Under the pieces are notes generated by a model, which saw nothing but the letters and a program-made list of their open reading frames with translations, had not been told where the DNA came from and ran no database searches. DNA of 64,000 nt, taken from positions 1 through 64,000 of the forward strand of contig JADKAZ010000005.1 of assembly GCA_016719015.1 (NCBI GenBank), written 5' to 3'. Positions 54,210 through 63,077 of the stretch are shown here, in pieces. The position numbers and the translations under genes are program-made. Within the stretch, counting starts at the first letter, position 1, and each line of letters starts with the position of its first letter. The stretch is from Chitinophagaceae bacterium (GTDB lineage: Bacteria > Bacteroidota > Bacteroidia > Chitinophagales > Chitinophagaceae).

Positions 54210-56447
54210 TCAGGACGGAATGTCTTCCATATCATAGCGTTCTACCGATTCAATACCCGGGAGGGCCATCAGGCTTCTCACCAGGTTGTCCAATTCTTCC
54301 TTGTCATGCACATACAATTTTATATTCCCTTCAAACAATCCTTCTTTGGCTTCAATGGTAAGGGCTGAGATGTTGATTTTGAGTTCGCCGGAAATAAGCA
54401 TGGTAATTTTATTCACTACTCCCACATCATCCATCCCTACAATCTTAATACCGGTGAGGAAAGAGATCTCTTTATTCTTAGCCCATTTAGTTTTTACAAC
54501 CCGGTGTCCATAATTGGCTAATAGCTTGGCAGCGTTAGGGCAGTTAGTACGATGGATAGTTAATCCTTTACCCGTTGTTACAAATCCAAAAACATCATCT
54601 CCGGGAATGGGTTTGCAGCAATTAGCCAGGTTATAAACAATCTTATCGCTGCTTTCGCCAAAGATGATCAGCTCCGCATCTTTTTTTCCCGGCTGCGGAA
54701 TGTATTCCTGTTTCTCATGTATAATCTTCAGCGGCTTCGGTGCTTCAATCTTATCGCCATGTACTTTGAAATCTTTCAGGTCTTTGAGGTCAATATTTTT
54801 TACCGATACCTGGTAAAACAGATCAAGATGTGAAGGCAATTTGTACCATTGTACCAATTCATCAATATTATGCTGGGATACGGAAACTCCCATACCTTCC
54901 AATTTTCGCTGCAGGGTGTATTTGCCTTCATCTGCTACTTTTCTTTTCTCTTCCTTCAGCGCATCACGGATTCTTCCTTTGGCTTTAGAAGTAACTACAA
55001 AGCCCAACCAGTCTTCGGAAGCTTTTTGTTTGCTGCTGGTTATTATCTCCACCTGGTCACCGCTGTGCAACTTATGACTGATGGGAACTAATTTATGATT
55101 CACTTTTGCACCAATGGTTTTTACACCAATAGCACTGTGAATGGAAAAAGCAAAATCCAACGCAGTGGAACCAACGGGCAACATTTTTACATCACCCTTC
55201 GGTGTATAGACATAAATTTCTTCGGCAAGGAAACTGGTTTTAAAATCCTGTAAGAAATCAATGCTGTCTGTTTCCTGGTTACTGATAACTTCCCGTATCT
55301 GCTGAAACCATTTATCAAACCGGCTTTCATCGCTGGTTTCTTCTTTATATTTCCAGTGAGCCGCCAGGCCTTTTTCGGCAATTTCATTCATCCGCTTGGT
55401 TCGTATCTGCACTTCTACCCAACGGCCCTGCGGTCCCATCACAGTAGTATGGAGGGCTTCGTATCCATTACTCTTGGGATTACTGAGCCAGTCCCTCAAC
55501 CGTTCCGGCGATGGTGTGTATTCATCGGTTATCATGGAATATACTTTCCAGCAATCCTCTTTTTCTCTTTCCGTTGGAGAATCTAACAATACACGGATGG
55601 CAAACAAGTCATAGACTTCTTCAAAATCCACTCCTTTCTTTTTCATTTTATTAGAAATGGAATGAATACTCTTGGGCCTGCCATAAATTTCTGCATTCAA
55701 TTGTGCTTTCTCTAATTTGTCTTTGATCGGCTTGATGAATTCATTGATATATTTGCTTCTTTCTTTTTTTGTTTCAGACAGTTTCCTCGCAATGTCTTTG
55801 TATACATCCGGCTCCATGTACTTCATGGCCAGGTCTTCCATTTCTGTTTTAATATTATACAAACCCATACGATGAGCCAGGGGAGCATACACATACACCG
55901 TTTCAGAAGCAATTTTTAATTGTTTCTCCCTTTTCATACTATCCAGTGTCCGCATGTTATGCAACCGATCAGCCAGCTTGATTAAAATCACACGGGGATC
56001 ATCCGTCAGGGTCAGTAATATTTTTTTGAAATTTTCTGCCTGTTGCGAAGCATTAACATCAATGACGTTAGAAATTTTAGTCAGGCCATCTACAATCCGG
56101 GTTATCTCTTCCCCAAATTCTCTTTTTACATCTTCCAGTGAAATATCGGTGTCTTCCACCGTGTCATGCAGCAAAGCACATATCGTAGAACGAACGCCGA
56201 GGCCAATTTCATCCGCACAAATTTTAGCTACAGCAATTGGGTGCAAAATATACGGCTCACCGCTTTTGCGCCGCATGGTCTTGTGAGCTTCGGCAGACAT
56301 TTCAAAAGCTGTTCGGATAAGGTTTTTATCGCCCGGCTTTAATTTAATCTTTAAAGCTTTCAGCAAAGAACGATATTCCCGCAGGATGAGTTTTTTTTCC
56401 TCTTCGTCGTTTAAATTATACTTCGGTATCTGTGCTACAGTTTCCAT
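54210..56447 (-). CDS. rsh: bifunctional (p)ppGpp synthetase/hydrolase (RelA/SpoT)
   Basis: This enzyme makes and breaks the alarmone (p)ppGpp. The 745-residue protein has the HD hydrolase domain with intact motif 'ALLHDTVEDTDISLEDVKRE' and 'IKLADRLHNMRTLDSMKRE'. The synthetase domain carries 'DLFAIRVLLDSPTE', 'SNPKSNGYEALHTTVMGPQG' and 'VEVQIRTKRMNEIAEKGLAA'. A TGS domain ('IYVYTPKGDVKMLPVGSTAL') and a C-terminal ACT domain follow. Both active sites look complete. It lies among T9SS-substrate genes but has its own transcription unit. Confidence 0.96.
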   Translation of the reverse strand: METVAQIPKYNLNDEEEKKLILREYRSLLKALKIKLKPGDKNLIRTAFEMSAEAHKTMRRKSGEPYILHPIAVAKICADEIGLGVRSTICALLHDTVEDTDISLEDVKREFGEEITRIVDGLTKISNVIDVNASQQAENFKKILLTLTDDPRVILIKLADRLHNMRTLDSMKREKQLKIASETVYVYAPLAHRMGLYNIKTEMEDLAMKYMEPDVYKDIARKLSETKKERSKYINEFIKPIKDKLEKAQLNAEIYGRPKSIHSISNKMKKKGVDFEEVYDLFAIRVLLDSPTEREKEDCWKVYSMITDEYTPSPERLRDWLSNPKSNGYEALHTTVMGPQGRWVEVQIRTKRMNEIAEKGLAAHWKYKEETSDESRFDKWFQQIREVISNQETDSIDFLQDFKTSFLAEEIYVYTPKGDVKMLPVGSTALDFAFSIHSAIGVKTIGAKVNHKLVPISHKLHSGDQVEIITSSKQKASEDWLGFVVTSKAKGRIRDALKEEKRKVADEGKYTLQRKLEGMGVSVSQHNIDELVQWYKLPSHLDLFYQVSVKNIDLKDLKDFKVHGDKIEAPKPLKIIHEKQEYIPQPGKKDAELIIFGESSDKIVYNLANCCKPIPGDDVFGFVTTGKGLTIHRTNCPNAAKLLANYGHRVVKTKWAKNKEISFLTGIKIVGMDDVGVVNKITMLISGELKINISALTIEAKEGLFEGNIKLYVHDKEELDNLVRSLMALPGIESVERYDMEDIPS

Positions 56448-56557
56448 TGTCTACGAATTTACTGAATTTAGCTAAGAGGAGAAAGAGGAAAGAGAAAAAG
56501 AGATAGCTAATGATTTCAACAATCTTTAAAGTTTCTAGTTCTGATTTAAAACAAACT

Positions 56558-56603
56558 AAAAAAAGAGGTAAAGAGTCTTTTGTTTAACTCTTTACCTCTT
56601 TTT
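56558..56603. terminator. strong terminator hairpin between PorP/SprF and rsh
   Basis: A 17-bp perfect stem (AAAAAGAGGTAAAGAGT with ACTCTTTACCTCTTTTT) and a 10-nt loop have a T run on the minus strand. It lies just past the stop of the minus-strand porP gene. Confidence 0.88.
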
Positions 56604-56620
56604 CTCTTTAAACTCTTAGC

Positions 56621-57517
56621 TTACTTCAAAAAATCATACTTCAACAAAATCTCATGCCCGTTTGCTCCCCTATCATATACACTCAGCGGTGTATTGAAAA
56701 TATCAAAGCAATACCCGATAGTAAATTTCTTTTGCACTTTCACACCGGCAGAAAGCATCCAGCTTTGTCTTGCCCTCAATGCCACTCCCCACCAAAAAAT
56801 ATCTTTGTGTTCTACTCTTATCCCACCCTGGAATTCTGTAGGAGCATTGGGAAGATAAATGAACAATATGTTCGGGATAAGCTTAGTGCTGCCATCAGCA
56901 TCTATCGTATAACTGCCATGCAGGTAGTAGTGGCGATAGAGCCGGCCTTCTTCCGTTCTTGTAAGATTACCGGTATAAAAATCAAGTTTTGATTGTATCA
57001 GCTGGCTTACAGAAATACCAGCTTTTAATTTTTTACCCGTATAAGCTACCCCAAATCCCGCATCACCTTTAAACCGGCTGTCCTGTGTACCCAGCACCGG
57101 GTCATTACCTAATGATTCCTGCAGTTTTACTTTATCAATGGCGAATTGCTGGAAACGTCCTTCTAATCCCAATGAAAAAGTGGCGTCGTTTGCCAATGGA
57201 ATATGATAAGACAAAGCCACCTGGGCTCCTGTTCTTTTGGTTGGTCCGGTTACATCATTATAAACATATCCGCCAATTCCAATTTTCGCATTTGGCAGGT
57301 ATCCCGAGCCAAATAGAATAGTTGTTTGCGGCCCGCCGGCAATACCATCCCACATTTTCCTATAAGAAGCGCCAATGCTACCATGCTTACTGGCTCCTGC
57401 TGTAGCCGGGTTGTGCAGGTTGCCATGCTGGTCATATAATGAAGCAACCATGAGTTGCTGTCCCGAAGTATTTCCCACAGCAGCAAAACAAAAAAGAAGA
57501 ATTATATATCGTTTCAT
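56621..57517 (-). CDS. PorP/SprF-family outer-membrane protein
   Basis: PorP/SprF proteins are T9SS-associated barrels required for delivery or surface attachment of type B CTD proteins such as SprB. The 298-residue product has a signal peptide (MKRYIILLFCFAAVGNTSG), the family opening 'LYDQHGNLHNPATAGASKHG', then 'ASYRKMWDGIAGGPQT' and alternating beta-strand sequence up to 'NTPLSVYDRGANGHEILLKY'. It starts 18 nt after the stop of surface protein D, so the two form one operon. It may also serve A-C. Confidence 0.93.
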   Translation of the reverse strand: MKRYIILLFCFAAVGNTSGQQLMVASLYDQHGNLHNPATAGASKHGSIGASYRKMWDGIAGGPQTTILFGSGYLPNAKIGIGGYVYNDVTGPTKRTGAQVALSYHIPLANDATFSLGLEGRFQQFAIDKVKLQESLGNDPVLGTQDSRFKGDAGFGVAYTGKKLKAGISVSQLIQSKLDFYTGNLTRTEEGRLYRHYYLHGSYTIDADGSTKLIPNILFIYLPNAPTEFQGGIRVEHKDIFWWGVALRARQSWMLSAGVKVQKKFTIGYCFDIFNTPLSVYDRGANGHEILLKYDFLK

Positions 57518-57535
57518 ACAATTTATTTTTAATGA

Positions 57536-59524
57536 TTATCGCAGAATAGTCAGGTTACCTTTTAGTATCACTTGTCTTCCATTCAATAACTGGAAAGAAA
57601 TAACATAATAATAAGTGCCATCGGGCAATGGTTTTCCTTCGTATGTTCCATCCCAGGTATTCCGGTAATCATTTGATTCAAAAACTTTGGATCCATAACG
57701 GTTAAACACCTGTGCTTTTGCATTCAGCAAACAGTTGCCGTTGGTAATTAACCACCTTTCATTAATACCATCTCCGTTCGGCGTAAAGGCTTCCATCACT
57801 TTTATGCAATAAGGAATCACAGTAAGTGTTACATCATCAGTTGCAAAACAGCCTTGTGAATTGGTAATCCTTAATGTATAAGTGGTGGTGGTTGCCGGAC
57901 TGGCAGTTGGATTAAGAATATTGGTAGCACTTAAGCCGGTTGACGGTGTCCATAAATAGGTACCCGTTGTTCCACTTGCCTGCATTTGATACACATCCCC
58001 GGCAATAATGATAGCATCAGGTCCTGCGTTGGCGGTAGCCCCGGGCACAACGGTTACCGTTACCGTCCGTTGAATAGTGCAGGTTCCCAATGTTCCTGTC
58101 ACCGTATAGGTGGTAGTGCTTTGCGGTGATAAAACAGGGTTTGCAATTGCAGGATTACTTACACCAGTTGTGGGTGTCCAGCTAAAGGCGGTTGCATTAC
58201 TGGTTACCTGCGGAGTAAATGATGCACCCAGGCAAATGGTACCTCCATTAATAGTACCCATGGTCAGGTTATTATTAAATGCAATAGTTACCTGTTGTGC
58301 TGTTGCAATACAAGTAGAGCCAACTGTACGGATCCGGACATTGTAATTACCGGCAGCTAATCCTGTAAATACGTTGGATGATTGCCAGGTGGTTCCATTA
58401 TTAATGCTATACTCATATGGAAGTGTGCCACCAGAACCAGTAACTGTAATAGAACCGGTAGTGTTGCAGGAAGCATCTGTTTTAGCTGTTGTAAATGCAG
58501 GGGCGGCATTTCTTTTTACAAACACGGTGTCAGTGAAAACAATATCCTGTGGAGGATCCCCAATACAATCACCGTAAGTTACCCGGAGTACATAAGCTGT
58601 ACTATCTGCAGTAGGACACACATTGGGAAAATTAAGATTCAGAATACCGGCAGATAAAGTGCTGGTATCTGCATTCGCAACTACTACACCATCTACTACA
58701 AGTTGGGCACTCTTTAATTTCGAAACTCCACCTGATGGTGTAAATCTAAAACAGGAGTCCATCGCTGCGGAGCCCCATACTGTTGCATTCTTACCAGTTG
58801 CGGCTACCGCCTGAGTGCGGGTTTGATCCTGCATACCTAATATTGTTAACCCACTGTTCCATCCTGTACAGAATGGTTTATCCTTAATGTAAACTTCAAC
58901 CACACCAGTACCTTCGTACAAAACCATCTGGTGAGTGGCCCTTGGTGCAGTACAGCTGCTGCCGAAATAAGGCATGTCATTATAGCTGGCTATAAATCTC
59001 CTTTTTGGAGCAGTGCCTTCCACTCTCCATTCAATTTTTTTGTTTGCAGATGCCAGGTTAGGGTTGATATCATGGTAAGGACCAAATATCATATTAGGAG
59101 CATAGGTTGTATTTGGAATGGCTCCCGTTGTAGCACTTATTGAATAACCACTACCCTGTCCTGCCCTTGAAATATCAAATGTTATGGCTGAATTAGAACC
59201 CATTAATAAGGAAGAAAATGTATTACCATAATAACAGAAATTGAAGCCGGGGCTAATTATCGGACTCCAGGTATCATCTGTGTATATAGCTGTTACTTCT
59301 GTACCCGCAGGAGTGCTATAAGCAAACGGAACATAACCGGGGTTGGTAATTACATAACCAGTTGTTTGTTTAATATGCGGTACCTGCGCCGTAATGGTGG
59401 TACAGTTGGTTCCGCAAGGCAAAGTAATTACCCTGTTAGCAATAGTAAATACAGTGGCAGGGTTTTGGGCGGTAGCGTTGAAAAAGAAGTACGCACCGAT
59501 TAAGAGTAAGATAATCTTTCTCAT
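57536..59524 (-). CDS. surface protein D: one SprB-type repeat and T9SS sorting domain
   Basis: It is the smallest and only intact member of the paralogous set (662 residues). The start is at MRKIILLLIGAYFFFNATAQ. It has the shared N-terminal domain ('NMIFGPYHDINPNLASANKK', 'HQMVLYEGTGVVEVYIKDK'), one SprB-type repeat ('SITVTGSGGTLPYEYSINNG'), two Ig-like modules and a gliding-motility C-terminal domain ('VMEAFTPNGDGINERWLI', 'KAQVFNRYGSKVFESNDYRN'). It is cotranscribed with the PorP/SprF gene downstream, the usual pairing of a type B substrate with its partner. Sorting-domain sequence is divergent from A-C. Confidence 0.92.
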   Translation of the reverse strand: MRKIILLLIGAYFFFNATAQNPATVFTIANRVITLPCGTNCTTITAQVPHIKQTTGYVITNPGYVPFAYSTPAGTEVTAIYTDDTWSPIISPGFNFCYYGNTFSSLLMGSNSAITFDISRAGQGSGYSISATTGAIPNTTYAPNMIFGPYHDINPNLASANKKIEWRVEGTAPKRRFIASYNDMPYFGSSCTAPRATHQMVLYEGTGVVEVYIKDKPFCTGWNSGLTILGMQDQTRTQAVAATGKNATVWGSAAMDSCFRFTPSGGVSKLKSAQLVVDGVVVANADTSTLSAGILNLNFPNVCPTADSTAYVLRVTYGDCIGDPPQDIVFTDTVFVKRNAAPAFTTAKTDASCNTTGSITVTGSGGTLPYEYSINNGTTWQSSNVFTGLAAGNYNVRIRTVGSTCIATAQQVTIAFNNNLTMGTINGGTICLGASFTPQVTSNATAFSWTPTTGVSNPAIANPVLSPQSTTTYTVTGTLGTCTIQRTVTVTVVPGATANAGPDAIIIAGDVYQMQASGTTGTYLWTPSTGLSATNILNPTASPATTTTYTLRITNSQGCFATDDVTLTVIPYCIKVMEAFTPNGDGINERWLITNGNCLLNAKAQVFNRYGSKVFESNDYRNTWDGTYEGKPLPDGTYYYVISFQLLNGRQVILKGNLTILR

Positions 59525-59722
59525 CAGCAATTAGTTTTGTTGCAAAAAATAGACCCAGGATAGTCCTGTAAATCTTTATTTCAAATCTTCAATCGAAATA
59601 AGGCTATGTGGATATTCTGAAGATAGAGGATGTTAATCGGGGAACAGTTCAAACGTACAATTTTTTGATGGTCGACAAAAACAATTTTTGCAGGATTTTG
59701 CAAACCCCATATTTTATCTTCT
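59525..59722. other. intergenic region between surface protein D and tRNA-Leu
   Basis: This AT-rich stretch holds the D promoter and the tRNA promoter. No gene or hairpin is seen. The 17-nt element found before A, B and C is absent here. Confidence 0.4.
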
Positions 59723-59760
59723 TTTGACACCCGGCAATAGGAACAAATGCCCTACATTTG
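59723..59760 (+). promoter_or_regulatory. predicted tRNA-Leu promoter (TTTG ... TACATTTG)
   Basis: TTTG at 59723-59726 and TACATTTG at 59753-59760; the spacing is longer than average. The tRNA begins 12 nt after the -7 box. Confidence 0.5.
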
Positions 59761-59771
59761 CAGCCCGAATT

Positions 59772-59853
59772 GCGGGTGTGGCGAAATTGGTAGACGTACC
59801 AGACTTAGGATCTGGCGCCGCGAGGCATGGGGGTTCGAGTCCCTCCACCCGCA
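59772..59853 (+). tRNA. tRNA-Leu (anticodon UAG)
   Basis: The 7-bp acceptor stem GCGGGTG/CACCCGC is intact. The anticodon stem CCAGA/TCTGG encloses the loop CTTAGGA with anticodon TAG at 59806-59808, and the T loop reads GGTTCGAGTCC. A long variable arm marks a class II tRNA. The CCA end is not encoded. Confidence 0.97.
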
Positions 59854-59882
59854 CTTCTTCAAAATTGGTTAATTGGTGGATT

Positions 59883-59911
59883 GGTTAATTCGGAGCAACC
59901 CCCAATTAACC
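59883..59911. repeat. inverted repeat GGTTAATT/AATTAACC
   Basis: A pair of 8-nt arms enclose 13 nt between tRNA-Leu and tig. Further 'TTGGTTAATTGG' units occur just before it. It is a short AT-rich palindrome of unknown role, and no T run follows. Confidence 0.5.
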
Positions 59912-59942
59912 ATTTAACTTAATTAACTCAATTGACTACACA

Positions 59943-61334
59943 ATGGCTACAGTTACCAAAGAAAACATCGGTTTGCTGCATGAAAAGCTGACAGTGAAAC
60001 TGGAAAAGACCGATTACCTGCCTTCTTTTGAAAAAGCACTGAAAGAATACAGCAAAAAGGCAAATATCCCCGGCTTCCGTAAAGGAATGGTGCCAGCAGG
60101 ATTAATAAAAAAAATGTATGGCCCTTCTTTATTTACAGACGAAGTACTGAAAACTGTGGATCGGGAACTCATCGGTTACCTGCAAAATGACAAACTGGAT
60201 ATTTTTGCTCAGCCTTTACCATTGGAATCAGATTTCAAACAATTGGACGTAAACAATCCTTCTGATTATTCTTTCCAATTTGAAGTAGGCATGAAGCCTG
60301 ATTTCACATTGCCTGATCTGGCAAAAGCAAAAACCACCCGTTACGTTGTTAACGTTACAGATGAAATGATCAACAAAGAGATTGATCGTCTCCAGAACCG
60401 TTACGGCAATATGAAAGATCTGGATACCGTTCATTCGGAAGAAGATGTGCTGAATGTAATCTTCATGGAAGCAGATGAAAACGGAAACGAAACAGAAGGT
60501 GGTATAAAAAAAGATAATTCGTTACTGGTAAAATATTTCAAGGAAGATTTTCGCAGTAACCTTATCGGAAAGGTGACGAATGATTATGTTATTGTTCAAT
60601 TAGACAAAGCTTTTGATGAAAAGGAACTGGATTTTATTCTTAGTGATCTGGGGCTTGACAAAAATGATCCCGCTGCTTCACTTAAACATTTCAAAGTTCA
60701 AATAACCAAGATAGGTCTGCTGGAAAAAAAGGAACTAAATGAAGATTTCTATACTCAACTTTATCCTAATCAGGAAGTAAAATCAGAAGCGGATTTTCGT
60801 AATAAGGTTAAAGAAGAGATTCAGAATTATTGGAACGGGCAGGCTAATAACCAGATTCATGACCAGGTATTCCATCAACTGGTTGATCATACTGAAATAA
60901 AATTCCCTGAAGGTTTTTTAAAGAAGTGGATAAAGACGCAAAACGAAACTGGTAAGGAACAAGAACCTAAAACTGACGAGGAAGTAGAAAAAGAATTCCC
61001 CACTTTCATCAGCCAGCTAAAATGGACATTGATCTCTGACAAAATTGTTCAGGATAATGGCATACAGGTAGGGCCGGACGAGATCAGGGCATTTGCCAAA
61101 CAACAATTATTCAGTTATATGGGTGGTGCTAACCTGAGTGATGACCAGCCCTGGGTAGCAGACTATGTAGAAAAAATGATGAAAGACAGAAAGTATGTGG
61201 AAGATGCTTACAACCGCATCCAGACTCAAAAAATATTTGAATGGGCTGCCACACAACTGAAGCCAACCGATAAAGACATCAGTGCAGAGGAATTCACCAA
61301 AATGGTAGAATCACATCAGCATTCGCATCATTAA
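59943..61334 (+). CDS. tig: trigger factor (ribosome-associated chaperone)
   Basis: Trigger factor binds L23 at the ribosome exit and shields nascent chains. The 463-residue product has the N-terminal ribosome-binding domain ('PGFRKGMVP' with the conserved GFRKGxxP signature) and a C-terminal helical chaperone arm. The middle PPIase domain is poorly recognisable, as is usual in Bacteroidota, where the FKBP part has diverged. It lies upstream of clpP and clpX, the classical tig-clpP-clpX order. The His-rich tail 'SHQHSHH' is unusual. Confidence 0.94.
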   Translation: MATVTKENIGLLHEKLTVKLEKTDYLPSFEKALKEYSKKANIPGFRKGMVPAGLIKKMYGPSLFTDEVLKTVDRELIGYLQNDKLDIFAQPLPLESDFKQLDVNNPSDYSFQFEVGMKPDFTLPDLAKAKTTRYVVNVTDEMINKEIDRLQNRYGNMKDLDTVHSEEDVLNVIFMEADENGNETEGGIKKDNSLLVKYFKEDFRSNLIGKVTNDYVIVQLDKAFDEKELDFILSDLGLDKNDPAASLKHFKVQITKIGLLEKKELNEDFYTQLYPNQEVKSEADFRNKVKEEIQNYWNGQANNQIHDQVFHQLVDHTEIKFPEGFLKKWIKTQNETGKEQEPKTDEEVEKEFPTFISQLKWTLISDKIVQDNGIQVGPDEIRAFAKQQLFSYMGGANLSDDQPWVADYVEKMMKDRKYVEDAYNRIQTQKIFEWAATQLKPTDKDISAEEFTKMVESHQHSHH

Positions 61335-61387
61335 ATCCCCTGTTTTCCTTTAGAGGAGGCATTAATTAAATATTCTTTTCTTTTTAC

Positions 61388-61416
61388 AAAGCTTCGCTAT
61401 TTGCGAAGCTTTTTCT
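61388..61416 (+). terminator. terminator after tig
   Basis: A 10-bp perfect stem AAAGCTTCGC/GCGAAGCTTT with a 5-nt loop is followed by T residues. Confidence 0.88.
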
Positions 61417-61567
61417 TATGATTTGTGCCAAATAGTCAATATTGAAAGATATTAGTGTCAGCAATTTTGTGGTTTTGGCATTTGGACGGATATTTGATGC
61501 GTTCATATGTATAAAGTTCTAGGATTAATCTGCTGAACTTTAAACTACAAACTTTAAACTTTCATAC

Positions 61568-62260
61568 ATGACATTTAATTCCGAGTTCGAAAAATATGCG
61601 GTGAAACACCGTGGTCTCTCCAGTAACACTTTGCACAGTTATGCTTCTCACATGGTAACCGCCATGACCCCCAACATTATTGAGGAACGTTCCCTGAATG
61701 TAGCGGTGATGGATGTGTACAGCCGTTTGATGATGGACCGTATCATCTTTTTGGGCTATCCCATCAATGATGAAATCGCCAATATTGTTACAGCGCAATT
61801 ATTATTTCTTGATTCATCTGACAGAACAAGAGATATTAATATGTATATCAACAGTCCTGGTGGCAGTGTATACTCTGGCTTAGGTGTATACGACACGATG
61901 CAGTATGTAAGTCCTGATATTGCCACTATTTGTATTGGTGTGGCAGCCTCCATGGCCTGTGTGCTGCTGGGAGCAGGTACCAAAGGCAAAAGAGCTGCAT
62001 TAAAACATTCCCGCATTATGATGCACCAGCCAAGCGGCGCTATCGGCGGGCAGGCTAGTGATATTGAAATTACCGTAAATGAAATACGTAAACTGAAAAG
62101 AGAATTGTATGAAGTGGTAAATATTCATACCGGCAAATCGATTGAACAGATTGAAAAAGATTTTGACCGTGACAACTGGATGACCGCTGCTGAAGCCAAG
62201 GAATATGGATTGGTGGATGAAGTGCTGCTGACAAATCCAAGAAAACAGAAAAAAGATTAA
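61568..62260 (+). CDS. clpP: ATP-dependent Clp protease proteolytic subunit (first copy)
   Basis: ClpP forms the protease chamber used by ClpX. The 230-residue product has Ser at 128 in 'GVAASMACVLL', His at 153 in 'MMHQPSG' (the normal 25-residue spacing) and Asp later in 'DFDRDNWMT'. It begins with an N-terminal segment longer than E. coli ClpP. The Arg/Asp oligomer-sensor region is present. It is followed 65 nt later by a second clpP, so the chamber may be mixed. Confidence 0.95.
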   Translation: MTFNSEFEKYAVKHRGLSSNTLHSYASHMVTAMTPNIIEERSLNVAVMDVYSRLMMDRIIFLGYPINDEIANIVTAQLLFLDSSDRTRDINMYINSPGGSVYSGLGVYDTMQYVSPDIATICIGVAASMACVLLGAGTKGKRAALKHSRIMMHQPSGAIGGQASDIEITVNEIRKLKRELYEVVNIHTGKSIEQIEKDFDRDNWMTAAEAKEYGLVDEVLLTNPRKQKKD

Positions 62261-62325
62261 ACAAGGGGAGAATAGAAAAGAAAAAGAGTTGTTGAACCTT
62301 ACACTTAATAATTTAAAATTTTCAC

Positions 62326-62961
62326 ATGAACCGCAAGCAATTTTTATACAACGATTGGAAAGCTGAAGATGAAGACGAAAAAGAAGAACGTCCTAAGAGT
62401 GATAGTGAAACTGGCATGTTTAACAAGAAGTTAGAAAGATATTTTTTTGAGAAAAGAGCAGTATACCTCTGGGGTGTGGTAGATGATAAAAGTGCCAAAG
62501 ATATCGTAAGCAAATTGCTCTTACTCGATGCAGATAAACCCGGTGAAGAAATCAAATTCTATATCAACAGTCCCGGTGGTGTGGTAACAAGTGGTATGGT
62601 GATGTATGACACGATGCAAATGATAAAAAGTCCCGTTAGTACCATTTGTATGGGTCTTGCTGCCTCCATGGGCTCTATTCTGTTAAGCGGTGGCGAAAAA
62701 GGTAAACGATATATATTCCCGCATGGGGAAGTAATGATTCACCAGCCTTCTTTGGGTGGTTATATACAAGGAGTCAGTGCCGATCTGGAAATTCAGGCCA
62801 TGCAAACTAAAAGAGTAAAAGAAATAGGTGCGGGTATCCTTGCTAAAAACTGCGGTAAAACGGTGGAGCAAATCATGAAAGACTTTGACAGGGATTATTG
62901 GATGAATGCCGAAGGAGCCATCAAATATGGTATTGCAGATAAGTTAGTTGACAAACTCTAA
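62326..62961 (+). CDS. clpP: ATP-dependent Clp protease proteolytic subunit (second copy)
   Basis: The 211-residue paralogue has Ser at 114 in 'GLAASMGSILL', His at 139 in 'MIHQPSLGG' and 'DFDRDYWMN'. The N-terminal 30 residues are unusually acidic ('DWKAEDEDEKEERPKSDSET') and replace the usual processing segment. Both copies keep full catalytic residues, unlike inactive ClpR forms. Tandem clpP genes are known in several Bacteroidota and Actinobacteria and can give hetero-tetradecamers. Confidence 0.93.
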   Translation: MNRKQFLYNDWKAEDEDEKEERPKSDSETGMFNKKLERYFFEKRAVYLWGVVDDKSAKDIVSKLLLLDADKPGEEIKFYINSPGGVVTSGMVMYDTMQMIKSPVSTICMGLAASMGSILLSGGEKGKRYIFPHGEVMIHQPSLGGYIQGVSADLEIQAMQTKRVKEIGAGILAKNCGKTVEQIMKDFDRDYWMNAEGAIKYGIADKLVDKL

Positions 62962-63000
62962 ACCTCTCGTTGAGAGCCGTTTAGGCCAAAAACATAAATA

Positions 63001-63026
63001 AAGCCGCTCTAATCCGGGCGGTTTTA
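63001..63026 (+). terminator. weak terminator between clpP and clpX
   Basis: AAGCCGC (63001-63007) pairs with GCGGTTT (63018-63024) allowing one G-U pair, with TTTT at the 3' side. It may be only partial, given the close clpX start. Confidence 0.6.
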
Positions 63027-63077
63027 TAATTTTGTACGTTACCAATTCGTTTCTAATCCGTTATACTGAAAGATATT

